From Aulostomus chinensis (lineage: Eukaryota; Chordata; Actinopteri; Syngnathiformes; Aulostomidae), in contig JBBMOA010000002.1 in assembly GCA_037954235.1 (NCBI GenBank), forward strand, positions 12,595,509-12,659,508: a DNA stretch of 64,000 nt, written 5' to 3'. The first letter of the stretch is position 1, and each line of letters opens with the position of its first letter. This document shows positions 51,336-61,586 of this stretch, in pieces. A program made the translations under genes and the position numbers. The notes beneath the pieces are model-generated. The model was not told the origin of the DNA. It did not search any database and saw only the letters and a program-made list of their open reading frames with translations.

Positions 51336-51480
51336 TACATTCACACACGAATGACACAAATTATCACATAGCTTCATTCACTGGCATTTGGTCGCTTCAT
51401 GATTTGTTTTTATTCACATCATTCACACAAATTTGCTTGCCGGATCATTTGTGTTTCTTGGCCTCTCTTGAACAGGAGTC
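51336..51480. repeat. Harbinger-associated repeat (tentative)
   Basis: Shares TTTGTTTTTATTC, CATCATTCACACAAATTTG and GGATCATTTGTGTTTC with the flank of the Harbinger fragment (43885-43945). It may be a short non-autonomous relative. Confidence 0.35.
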
Positions 51481-54400
51481 TGCTAGTATGCGCTTTCAGA
51501 GCAATGAGTGGAATACCGCAGCTGCTTAAACATTTAATCTGTGGTTGTTTGATGTACTTCACACAAACAATTTGACAATCTCGACGGCTGGTGAGTGCTG
51601 ATGCTTGCTAGTTAGCTTAGATTTCCCTGCTAGCAAGAGCATCTCGTGTTTCACCACGACACAGACATTTGAGCCAGAAAAATAAACTTAAGCTTGATTT
51701 GCCCTTGTAGCCACGTCGACAACAGTCCCAGAAAGTGCCATCGAACTTGGCCGACACTGCTAAATCATCCTGAAATGTCTCCGTAGAGCTTTAAATCATC
51801 TAGTCTGGCGCTCAAACACTGCAGTGTGTGGAACAACAGTAATCAGTTTGTCCCTCCATTGTCTGACTCAACATAACTCATCATGCTGATAAGCTTTCAT
51901 GACACAGCAAACCCAAGCAAATTTAATGCTCAAAGTTGGATTTCTTAAACTTGCACAAATATACTTCATGGAGAAGAAATAATGTGTCATTTTCCCTGCA
52001 AATTTTGCTCAATCATGCTGCAGGAGCCTTGCACTGCTCACGACTTTATATACAATTTAATCATTGTAGTGGAAACTCCAGAGTAGAGACACAAAGTCAC
52101 CTATTTTAGTACTTTGAAAGGGAAAAAACAAAAAAACTTGACGTTCCGCTTTAAGAGCAACAAGGACAGCCAGTAGCTCAGAAACACGAGGACAAGCTTC
52201 CAAAACCCTCTGCTGAGAAAAACCACTGTGATTACCATTTCATATTATTAGCCATCAGCAAGGCTCATGCAGATATGCTGTGGGGATCTGATTCGGCCAC
52301 GGAGCTTCTCGAGACAAAATTCAATCAAATCTCAGAAGAAAACATCTTGGTACATCCCCTCAGTTGGATATTAGCATTTCCATTGTGCAGCTCTGTTGTT
52401 GACTCGAGCTGCCCTGCCTTATCTGGTGATGCAGACATGTCAGGTCTGCACCTCACTGTGAACATCCCATTCAGAACCGCAGTACTGGGAGCTCACACTG
52501 GTCTGGTTGGGAGCTCCAGTCCCAGAGCCAGAGGAAGCACAGCATTTGCTTCACTTTCTGATCGCAGCACAAACCCAGATACACCTTCAAGCACTGCCAG
52601 AAACACACAAAAGAAGCATGTTTTCAAGCCCATGCAGGCCATCTTCTGTTCCAGAGAGGATTGCCAGCTCCAGCAGTGGCAGTCCTCAACTTGATTGTTC
52701 TTTGCCTTTATTTTGCCTTTCTTTAGAATAGGCCTGTTTGTTTGCAGAGATGTGAAACTCTTTGAAAACACAAATGCGTAAAGCATAAAATGTGTCTTTT
52801 TTCTAGTAATGTTTGTTTCACTTGTTGTAAACAAAGCTTGTATTGCAGTCGTATAATATTGATGCAAACATTTTTTGACGCCATTAGAAGTTATCCATAA
52901 CTGAAATAAATCGAATTGAAGATGGCTATTTTATGTAATATGAAACATTTAATTTATCTTGTGAATTAAATGTATATTTTTAATTTACAGTGCTGATTCA
53001 GATTTAACCACTGAGTAACTCAGAATTTAAAACCAAATATTTTGGAGGAGTTAACACGCATAGAGTCCAGGTGACGGGCAGTTTATCCCTGCCCTGGTCG
53101 CTGATTTAATTTACGTGTTAGAAAACCAAAAAAACGGAGCTCCAGATCTCACGCCATGAGCTCCAATCAAGCATGGATTAACCACCTGGCAGGCTGGGAC
53201 GGTGCTGACCTCGCCTCCAAAACTCCCCGGACTGGGGCTTTATGCTGTCCTTCTTTGTAATTAAACGAGACAAGTGTGGTGACCATGTGGAAATTTGGAT
53301 ATCAAAATTTGCTGCATGTTCGTGTACCTGCAGATTCGATGTGAGTCTGTAAATCACAAGTGTGGGTCATTCAGAATAGAATTTCTGAACAGAAATGCGG
53401 AGGTATGAGGTATTTAGCAGTTTACAGATATTGGAGGCCCCCTCCTGCTGATATTTGCTTGAGCGATGGTGAAGATGGCTGCTGACAAAACCCCAGCCCT
53501 TACATTTTTCCCATCAACACACTTTACCAAAACAACCTATAGAGGCAGCATGTTTTCTTAAAATGAAAAAATGGATGTCCGAGGCAATTTTATTTTTTTC
53601 CTTTTAAACTTCTGTTTCTTTGGTGACTCAGCTGGACCTACATGCCTTCGTTGCTGGTAGGACAGTGTTTAGTGGCGCACGGCCTCACACCAGCAGAGTA
53701 CTGACTTCAAGACTTTGTATTGTTTCTGAAATGCAATTTTTTTTCTTTCTCTTTTTGTTTCAATCCACATCTGACAAGAAAACATCTGCAAGTCCCTCCT
53801 GTGTCTCAGAGCTGGGGGAGGGGCGGGGGTTCTTTTCAATGATCAGAGTCACTAAATTGAGTTTATGTAAAAGAGTCATTCTTATTGAATGCTCCTGGGC
53901 ACTGAGCCACCGGCTGGTTGCTGGAGGTCCTGTGTGGACAAGCAGGTGCAGAAGTGGTCACACCTGAGTGGACCTTGCAGTGGCTGGATGTGGCTGGTCC
54001 AGCTGTCAGGACTGCACTGAGGAGAAATTGTTAAAATGAAGAGAGAAAACAAGAATCTAGAAAGAAGACAACATGAACTGTACAAGAAAACAAACTCCAC
54101 GAATGATACAACCAGAAACAGGTGGGAGAACACAAGACCAGCAGCTGAGAGGCTGGAGGACACCAGGAACAGAACTGAGGCCAACAAGGACTCGTGAACT
54201 TCCAAGTCAGGTGGAAGAAGACAGGAGGTAAGAGACATTAAAAAATAAAACTGGAAATAACAATAAAGACCAACCCATGAGTGCTTTCCGGTTCCAGTAC
54301 ACCAGACTGTAAGTTCTCCTGAAGTCTTGAAGGATCGGACACTTGTTGATCCACTGACAAATGTTTGGGTTCCCAAGAGAAAGAGTCTGCGGACAGAAGA

Positions 54401-56518
54401 TGTTTACATCACCCTGCTCCTCTTCCTCGCAGAACATGAGTGGGTGGCTTCACATTTTGTTTGTGTACATGGTAAATACCAGAGCTGAGCTCTCTCACTA
54501 AAAGATATTAAGTCGTAGACATCTAATTTGATTTCCTCTAATGTGTTTGTGGTGGGTGATTATGAAAAAAATATTGTTTCATTTAGAGGTTATAAAGGAA
54601 ACACGTCCGATTTCGTTTGCTTGGGTACCACATAAATTGTTGTGGAACCCACTACAACTAAAATATATTTCCCTGTAGAGATGCCCTTTGAACTGTTGTC
54701 TGGACACATTAAATTGCAATAAAAGTTCATGATTACTTTTTGTAATTTTCTTTTTGTAATTCCATGAGGATGTAAAACTTTCTTAAAGCTGAGAAAAGCC
54801 CCATGTCTTAGGGGGAAGTGCTGCCAGATTCAGGAAATGAGACATTAATGTTTATGTGCAGTGGAATGAACAGGCGACATCTTTGGGAGCAATAATGTGG
54901 TCTCCCTGCCTGTCACAGTCAGCCATTTTGATAGCTGCTGACCTGTCCCACCATGTCAGGTTATATAAGTGGAAGGAAATAATAAAAAGAGTTTAGGAGC
55001 AGTCCAACCTCGGCAGGAGTGAGATGAATGACTTGTTGAGACCTGACACTTTGAGGGATTTGAATCCCTCCTCGTAGCCTGTGGATAAGAAATACTTTCA
55101 GTTGGAATTTTAACTCAAACACTGTTGTGACAACTTTCTCGAAACCCAAAGACACCCATGGCAACATTATTGACCTGCTAACAGAGGGCAGTGGTAAGAT
55201 CACCATCTCGCTCTCTACCCAGAGGTCAGTGCAGCGGGAGAGCTCATAAATACTGACGACGGGTAAATCGATTGTCTCAGAGGCAAAACAAACCCATGTA
55301 TGGAACAAAGACAACACCTTTTCTGACTGAAGTTCTTGCTGACAAACTGATAGAGCTCTTTCAGCAGCGGATTAGATCTGATTAAAATGTTACAGATCTT
55401 ACAACCCCACATTTTATCAGAGTGCTCTTTAAACTTCCTCGCAAAGAGTTTCATCTAAAAACCGATCAACAAATCCACAACCCTGGAGCAAAGGGAAAGT
55501 GGCAGAGTTGACCCCGTTGCTATGGATGATGTCATGTCTCAGGAACAAGCTTCCTTACTATGCAAACAGTGATTGAAAACAATAAATCTGAGCTTACTGG
55601 AGAGTAAAAACTTTGTATCTTTACATGTGCATATCTATTTAGATGAATACATTATCTCTGTCCATCCCTCACTAGAATAAAGGAAGCTCCGTAGTAAGTA
55701 TCCTTCAACAACTTATACGACAAAAACCATCACTGGATATATAGGATTTAGGAGAGCAAGAAATTAGCCACATCGTAGAAGTACTGTACAAAGATGTGCT
55801 GTGTTGCGATATTACAAACATGATTTTAAATTAAAGTGTGACTGAATCAACATGAAACCAAGACTGATATACTGAGAGGACAAGTAGTCTCTACGCTCAG
55901 CTTAGTGTGTGCAGCACTCAACTCATCTATGTCCTGCTCGCCAAGTATCGGATCTGATGGTTAGTCTCTTAATAACCAATGTGGACACAAGAAGAAACTT
56001 CTCCATCTTTGATGGCAGACAGGAGGATCATTTGGAACATTTGGAACTGAAATAACTCTTTCTCATGATGAAGTTGATTAGAGGTTAGCTCAGTTTGCGA
56101 CTGAGGTCAGGATTAATGCTAACTGAGTATGTACCCATATGTCCAGAGGTGTGTTTCTTGGGAGTTAGAATGGAGGGTCTTTTAATTTAGCATCTATGAT
56201 CTTCTAATTGCCTGTAAACTACATGAGTGTAGCTGTTTTTGTTTGATCATGGCTGACTTAGATGGAGCATGGTCACTTTCCATAGAGTATATAAACAAGG
56301 GGCATAAAATTAAGCTCATTAGATTTTTTTTTTTAATTGAAAGCAGAACCTCTCATGAAGGAGTGATGAAATAATGATTTCCTGAGCTGCTTTTCTAAAT
56401 ATTTATGTAACTTCATCTATAATCTCTAGCAAATTGACTTGGTGTTTATCTGTATGATGTGTTTTTTTTCCTTCCTCTGTCTGTGTGTATATATATTTTT
56501 TTGAAATTAAAACGTAAA
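51481..56518. other. Non-genic stretch
   Basis: About 5 kb with no gene I can support. Open frames at 52275-52694 (plus), 53882-54376 (minus) and 54961-55454 (minus) were read and show no known domain. A purine-rich tract at 54030-54200 resembles the one at 31130-31480. Confidence 0.35.
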
Positions 56519-56520
56519 TT

Positions 56521-58216
56521 AAAGCTGCAAGCAGCGTTGTTAGGGCCTGAGCCTCCCCGCAGCCGGGTGCCAAACGCCGGCCCCAATCCAACGGTGTGTT
56601 GGTCAAATCCCTGGGCCTTGTAGTTCAGGAGATAGAAGCCTGAGTCTGGTCAGAGAGAGAGAGCAGAGCTGAGAGCAGAGCTGAGAGCTGGCCCTTTAAG
56701 AACCCCTCCCCCACTGCTCTGTCTTTGATCTGTGCTAGAGAGAGAGCAGAGCTGAGAGCTGGCCCTTTAAGAACCCCTCCCCCACTGCTCTGTCTTTGAT
56801 CTGTGCTAGAGAGAGAGCAGAGCTGAGAGCTGGCCCTTTAAGAACCCCTCCCCCATTGCTCTGTCTTTGATCTGTGCTAGAGTGGAGAGCAGAGCTGAGA
56901 GCTGGCCCTTTAAGAACCCCTCCCCCATTGCTCTGTCTTTGATCTGTGCTAGAGTGGAGAGCAGAGCTGAGAGCTGGCCCTTTAAGAACCCCTCCCCCAC
57001 TGCTCTGTCTTTGATCTGTGCTAGAGAGAGAGCAGAGCTGAGAGCTGGCCCTTTAAGAACCCCTCCCCCACTGCTCTGTCTTTGACCTGTGCTAGAGAGA
57101 GAGCAGAGCTGAGAGCTGGCCCTTTAAGAACCCCTCCCCCACTGTTCTATCTTTGATCTGTGCTAGAGTGAGAGCAGAGCTGAGAGCTGGCCCTTTAAGA
57201 ACCCCTCCCCCACTGCTCTGTCTTTGATCTGTGCTAGAGAGAGAGCAGAGCTGAGAGCTGGCCCTTTAAGAACCCCTCCCCCACTGCTCTGTCTTTGATC
57301 TGTGCTAGAGAGAGAGCAGAGCTGAGAGCTGGCCCTTTAAGAACCCCTCCCCCACTGCTCTGTCTCTGGTCTGTGCTAGAGAGAGAGCAGAGCTGAGAGC
57401 TGGCCCTTTAAGAACCCCTCCCCCACTGCTCTGTCTCTGGTCTGTGCTAGAGAGAGAGCAGAGCTGAGAGCTGGCCCTTTAAGAACCCCTCCCCCCCTGC
57501 TCTCTGCTGTCTGTGTCAGAGTGGAGAGAGAGGAGGATGCTGACATTTGTAGTGATTCAAAATCAAATAGCTCTGCATATGTTGGGCAAAAGTGGAGCAT
57601 AAAACCATATTTTAGAAGGGATTTTTGTCAGGAATACAGTGATGTGTATTTTGAAGCTGTGGGAGTTTTAGTTTACATGTGAGAAGCGAGTGTTTGAGAG
57701 TATGTACCATGAGAGCAGACAGGTGCCCCATTGGTTTCCATTGTAAGGTGAAAAGTGTCAAAAGTGTCTCCCCCACTTTGAGGTCTTATAAAATCCAAAG
57801 CGTTTGCGCTGTATAAAAACTTTTAACTTTTAATTAGCAGAGTTTGGAGAGTCATGTATTAAGTTTTGGAAGCGGTACCACGAACGCCCTAGGAGGAGAT
57901 AGTGTTTGCTCGGGGCGCAAAATTTTCCAAATCCAGTTGGAGTTACAGTAGGTCAGGGGTGTCTGATGTGCCCGTCCTGATGAGACAAGTAGAACCGTGT
58001 TGGTCCCATGTCTGTTGGACATTCCTACAGGTTGTGGTGGGGTTTCTGTATGGAGGTGGCGCTGTTGAGTAGAGCACTCTGGTTAATCCAGTTTTTCACC
58101 ACACCTGATGTACCAAGTTTGGTAAGTTTTTGAGCGTGTTTAGGGGGTCACAGAGTGGTGAATAGGGTCCATGCCCTGGAGTACCTCTGGGCTCAGGTCC
58201 TAATAACTGCAAGCTG
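56521..58216. mobile_element. DNA-transposon-like element A carrying a 71-bp array
   Basis: Starts AAAGCTGCAAGCAGCGTTGT then TAGGGCCTGAGCC. It ends with GGCTCAGGTCCTAATAACTGCAAGCT, an imperfect reverse complement of the start. Between the ends lie a leader, a 12-unit tandem array and an AT-richer body with GTAGTGATTCAAAATCAAAT. It is paralogous to the element at 59844 over most of its length, including sequence on both sides of the array. No transposase was seen. The superfamily is uncertain. Confidence 0.7.
56650..57505. repeat. 71-72-bp tandem array, 12 units
   Basis: Twelve copies of a unit containing GAGAGCTGGCCCTTTAAGAA, CCCCTCCCCCACTGCTCTGT and CTTTGATCTGTGCTAGAG. Period is 71 bp, or 72 where AGAGTGGAGAG replaces AGAGAGAGAG. 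The three or four 72-bp units give a repeated in-frame open frame on the minus strand (GEGFLKGQLSALLS), which is not a gene. Confidence 0.97.
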
Positions 58217-58549
58217 AGGGTGCAGTCAGACCAGAGCATAGCTACACACTCATGTTCAACTGTAGTGAACATTGACTAAAGCTGTATCTGGATGAGGCTC
58301 GTGGTTTTTTTTTTTTTAGACAATAGTGACGGAGCAGTTGCTTATTCAGAGAGTCAACATGGCCTGTTGTGAAGTTCGCTCTTAGAGTTTTATGTAACTC
58401 CTACTTATTCAGCACTAATGGGGGGGGGGGTTTAATTATGGGCAATTTTCATGATGCTGGTTTTGTCTTGCCAGTTAAGGGAGCTGTAAACCCTCAGCAT
58501 GCAGTACAAGATATTCAAAAGCAGTATAATTTTTTATAAATACTCTGAC
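58217..58549. other. Short intergenic stretch, 3' of secreted gene
   Basis: No gene. A T-run lies at 58307-58318 and a G-run at 58421-58430. Confidence 0.4.
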
Positions 58550-58555
58550 TTTATT
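58550..58555 (-). promoter_or_regulatory. Poly(A) signal of the secreted-protein gene
   Basis: AATAAA on the minus strand, about 65 bp after the stop codon (58620-58622). Placement is typical for a compact 3' UTR. Confidence 0.75.
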
Positions 58556-58619
58556 GGTACTGAGATACAGAAAATTCAGCCTGTAAGAACTGAACACCTT
58601 TCAGGTTGTTCTTTACAAG

Positions 58620-59530
58620 TTACATTCTTCCTTGGCGCATGGCCACGACAGGCACCTGAGGCCGAGCCTTGACGGGAGTCTTGCTTGGAGCGGCGGCAGG
58701 CTTTGAGACCAGAACTGTGATGGGTTCAGGAAACTCTGGGGAGTATTTCTTGTGGGAATACAGGTCACGATATCTGTCGTAGCCGTTCCAGTTCTGGATG
58801 ATGTAGGATGGTGGTGGCACAGGGGGAGATGCCTCCTCAGTGGTGTCCCAGGCTCCTTTGGCACCAGAAGACTGAGAGCTCGGGTCAAAGGCTGCACCTG
58901 CTGAACCCCCGAAGCTTGGAAAGACCTGAACTCCTTCTGGGATCCTCTGGTTAGCGAAGCCGCCAGTGAACGAGCCTCTGTTGCCACCGAGAGAGCTCCC
59001 AGACGGAAATGAGCCTGAACCCACGGTTGAGTGTCCACCTGATCCAGTAGCGGATGTGTGGGTGAAGTCAACTCTCTCTGGGAAAACAGGGGGGTTGACC
59101 AAGACAGCAGCACCTGGTGAAGGGTCTGCAACAGCTACTGAGGGATAGGTGGTGTCATATGACACAACATAATTGTTGGGGTCATAACCAGGGTAGACAC
59201 CCACACCTGGGTAAGCACCGGTGGCCACACCTGAAGATCCCTGGCTGGCCTGGGAAGGCTTGTTAACTGAAAAGGGAATACCAGTTCTCTTGAGTTGTCA
59301 TATGCATTTATGTGAGAGCAGAACCAGCGGCAAGTCGCCCACCTGCAGGCCAGTTAAAAAGTCAACATACCTCCTTGTGCTGCAGGAAAGCAAGCGCCAC
59401 TGCTGATCAGCAGACAGATCCAAGAAACCCTGGAAGAAAGAAGTCCATAAAGCTCACATGGTTTGAAGCAGGAGTAGCAAGTTACGCTGCCTGACTGTTA
59501 CACTCACCTTGCAGCAAGGCCAAATCCCAT
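58620..59530 (-). CDS. Three-exon secreted Pro/Gly/Ser/Tyr-rich protein, family not recognised
   Basis: Exons on the minus strand: 59508-59530 (ATG), 59371-59429 and 58620-59266 (stop TAA). Donors are GTGAGT and GTATGT, acceptors TTCCAG and TTTCAG. Intron phases are 2 and 1, and the joined frame is open for 242 residues. Residues 1-27 form a signal peptide with core SWICLLISSGA; cleavage is likely near Ala-Cys or Ala-Gln-Gly. The mature chain has no cysteine. It has a PG-VY-PGYDPNNYVVSYD segment, a Gly/Ser-rich middle, then PPPSYIIQNWNGYDRYRDLY and a basic Lys/Pro tail. I do not recognise the family. It looks like a disordered extracellular matrix or egg-coat component; this is inference from composition and promoter. 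It is not an SCPP gene, since those use phase-0 introns. TATA box and poly(A) signal are well placed. Confidence 0.85.
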
Positions 59531-59566
59531 GATTGAGTCAGAAGTAGTTCAGCTTCAGCAGCACAC
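59531..59566 (-). other. Inferred 5' UTR of the secreted-protein gene
   Basis: If transcription starts about 30 bp after the TATA box, the leader is about 35 nt and contains no other ATG. Confidence 0.4.
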
Positions 59567-59591
59567 TGAAGCTTGATGGCAGAAGCTGCTT

Positions 59592-59599
59592 CTTATATC
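59592..59599 (-). promoter_or_regulatory. TATA box of the secreted-protein gene
   Basis: GATATAAG on the minus strand, about 62-69 bp before the ATG. A focused promoter with a short leader is common in strongly expressed tissue-specific genes. Confidence 0.7.
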
Positions 59600-59625
59600 G
59601 TGATCATAATCAAAGTGAATGATGA

Positions 59626-59631
59626 CACCTG
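59626..59631 (-). promoter_or_regulatory. Proximal E-box CAGGTG
   Basis: CAGGTG on the minus strand, about 30 bp upstream of the TATA box. It fits the CANNTG class bound by bHLH factors. Confidence 0.4.
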
Positions 59632-59650
59632 GAGTCCAATCAAGAGGCAC

Positions 59651-59656
59651 CACCTG
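59651..59656 (-). promoter_or_regulatory. Distal E-box CAGGTG
   Basis: A second CAGGTG, 25 bp further upstream. Paired E-boxes near a TATA box recall oocyte genes driven by FIGLA, but that is only an inference. Confidence 0.4.
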
Positions 59657-59843
59657 TTTCCAGTTATAAAAGTGAGCCTGCACGCATGTGTGCAGACGAA
59701 GTAGTCCCTTTGACTCAGTAATGCCTCCTGTATGTTCAAGGATTTTCAAATCTTGAACATTCATTAAAAAAAATTAAAGACAACTGGCATAATGATATTT
59801 TTTAATTAGTTCTCCAGCTAATAATCAAAAGAAGGCTCATATT

Positions 59844-61010
59844 AAAGCTGCAAGCAGCGTTGTTAGGGCCTGAGCCTCAGTGCGCCCACGACCGGGTGCT
59901 AAACGCTGGCCCCAATCCAACGGTGTGTTGGTCAAATCCCTGGGCCTTGTAGTTCAGGAGATAGAAGCCTGAGTCTGGTCAGAGAGAGAGAGAGCAGAGC
60001 TGAGAGCTGGCCCTTTAAGAACCCCTCCCCCACTGCTCTGTCTCTGGTCTGTGCTAGAGAGAGAGCAGAGCTGAGAGCTGGCCCTTTAAGAACCCCTCCC
60101 CCACTGCTCTGTCTTTGATCTGTGCTAGAGAGAGAGCAGAGCTGAGAGCTGGCCCTTTAAGAACCCCTCCCCCACTGCTCTGTCTTTGATCTGTGCTAGA
60201 GAGAGAGCAGAGCTGAGAGCTGGCCCTTTAAGAACCCCTCCCCCACTGCTCTGTCTTTGATCTGTGCTAGAGAGAGAGCAGAGCTGAGAGCTGGCCCTTT
60301 AAGAACCCCTCCCCCACTGCTCTCTGCTGTCTGTGTCAGAGTGGAGAGAGAGGAGGATGCTGACATTTGTAGTGATTCAAAATCAAATAGCTCTGCATAT
60401 GTTGGGCAAAAGTGGAACATAAAACCATATTCTAGAAGGGATTTTTGTCAGGAATACAGTGATGTGTATTTTGAAACTGTGGGAGTTTTAGTTTACATGT
60501 GAGAAGCGAGTGTTTGAGAGTATGTACCATGAGAGCAGACAGGTGCCCCATTGATTTCCATTGTAAGGTGAAAAGTGTCTCCCCCACTTTGAGGTCTTAT
60601 AAAATCCAAAGCGTTTGCGCTATATGAAAACTTTTAACAACTTTTAATTAGCAGAGTTTGGAGAGTCATGTATTAAGTTTTGGAAGCGATACCATGAATG
60701 CCCTAGGAGGAGATAGCATTTGTTCGGGTTGCAAAATTGTCCAAAATTGGACATTCGTGTCCAAATTGTGGACGTCCTGTTAGAGTTAGGTCAGGGGTGT
60801 CTGCTGATGATTTGTCCGTCTTAATGAGACGAATAAAACAGTGTTGGTCCCATGTCTGTAGGACATTCCTACAGGCCGTGGTGTGGTTTTTTGTGTATCT
60901 AGGTGGCGCTATTGAGTAGAGTGCTGCTTTTTTGTTTAATTATCGCATTTTAACCCGCACCTGATGTGTGTACCAAATTTGGTGAGTTTTTGAGCATGTT
61001 TAGGGGGTCA
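59844..61010. mobile_element. DNA-transposon-like element B carrying a 71-bp array
   Basis: Same orientation and same start as the element at 56521 (AAAGCTGCAAGCAGCGTTGT). It has a 5-unit array and a closely similar body up to GTTTAGGGGGTCA near 61010. After that the similarity stops, so the right terminal inverted repeat is missing. Small indels distinguish the two bodies; for example, element A has an extra AAAAGTGTC repeat near 57753. Confidence 0.7.
59985..60330. repeat. 71-bp tandem array, 5 units
   Basis: Five copies of the same unit as the 12-copy array at 56650, ending in the same CTCTCTGCTGTCTGTGTCAG junction. Confidence 0.97.
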
Positions 61011-61185
61011 AATTAACTTTTGAAGTGGCGAGTGTGTCGAGCTTACACAACAGCACTGAAAGCCTCCGACGTGTTCACGCGATGCTGGTGGTCTTAGCTT
61101 GGAGTCCTCTTCATGACCCTTAACCTCTCTCAGAGGCTGAGAGCTGGTTTTAGTGCTGAAATGCTTTGTGGAATTTTGAATGAAA

Positions 61186-61197
61186 AATTTCTCCTGA
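61186..61197 (+). repeat. SINE target-site duplication, left
   Basis: AATTTCTCCTGA, repeated perfectly at 61575-61586. Confidence 0.92.
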
Positions 61198-61574
61198 GGG
61201 CTGCATGGTGGTGCAGTGCTCAGCACTGTCGCCCCACAGCAAGAAGGTTCCGGGTTCGAGTCCCAGCTCCATCACAGGATCTTTCTGTGTGAGTCTCCAT
61301 GTTCTCCCTGTTCCTGTGTGGGTTCTCTCTGGTACGCCAGCTTCCTCCCACAGTCCAAAGACATCAAGAGGGGACGAGGCTGACTGATACTCTAAATTGA
61401 CCGTAGGTATGAATGTGAGTGTGAATGTTTGTTTGTCTCTCTATGTTGGCCCTGCGATGGACTGGCGACCTGTCCAGGGTGAACCCCGCCTCTCGCCTGT
61501 TGACGCTGGGATAGGCTCCAGCCCCCCCGCAACCCTTAATGTGTAGGAATAAGCGGAGGACAATGGATGGATGG
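61198..61574 (+). mobile_element. V-SINE-like retroposon, recent insertion
   Basis: Full-length copy with a perfect 12-bp target duplication. It retains B-box GGTTCGAGTCC, like the copy at 6108, but carries CTCCATCACAGGATC as in the other copies. It is therefore intermediate between the two SINE groups seen here. Confidence 0.93.
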
Positions 61575-61586
61575 AATTTCTCCTGA
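61575..61586 (+). repeat. SINE target-site duplication, right
   Basis: AATTTCTCCTGA, identical to 61186-61197. Confidence 0.92.

Noticed and set aside
52275..52867. 139-residue plus frame and 124-residue minus frame
   Set aside because: They overlap on opposite strands, have no known domain and no splice context.
53882..54376. 164-residue hydrophobic minus-strand frame
   Set aside because: It runs across a purine-rich dispersed repeat; hydrophobicity comes from T-rich composition, and no domain or splice signals support it.
54961..55454. Two overlapping minus-strand frames (KFKEHSDKMWGCKICNILI and following)
   Set aside because: Somewhat protein-like, but frame changes are needed and no family is recognised; kept as unresolved rather than called a pseudogene.
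56650..57505. CRISPR-like or protein-repeat array
   Set aside because: Units are contiguous with no unique spacers, the genome is vertebrate, and the frame GEGFLKGQLSALLS only appears where units are 72 bp.
58613..59131. 172-residue alternative minus-strand frame in the secreted gene
   Set aside because: It lies out of frame with the signal-peptide exons; the phase 2/phase 1 splice structure supports the other frame.
59661..59675. Plus-strand TATA-like TTATAAAAG, suggesting a divergent promoter
   Set aside because: No transcript or open frame follows on the plus strand; AT-rich chance match is as likely.
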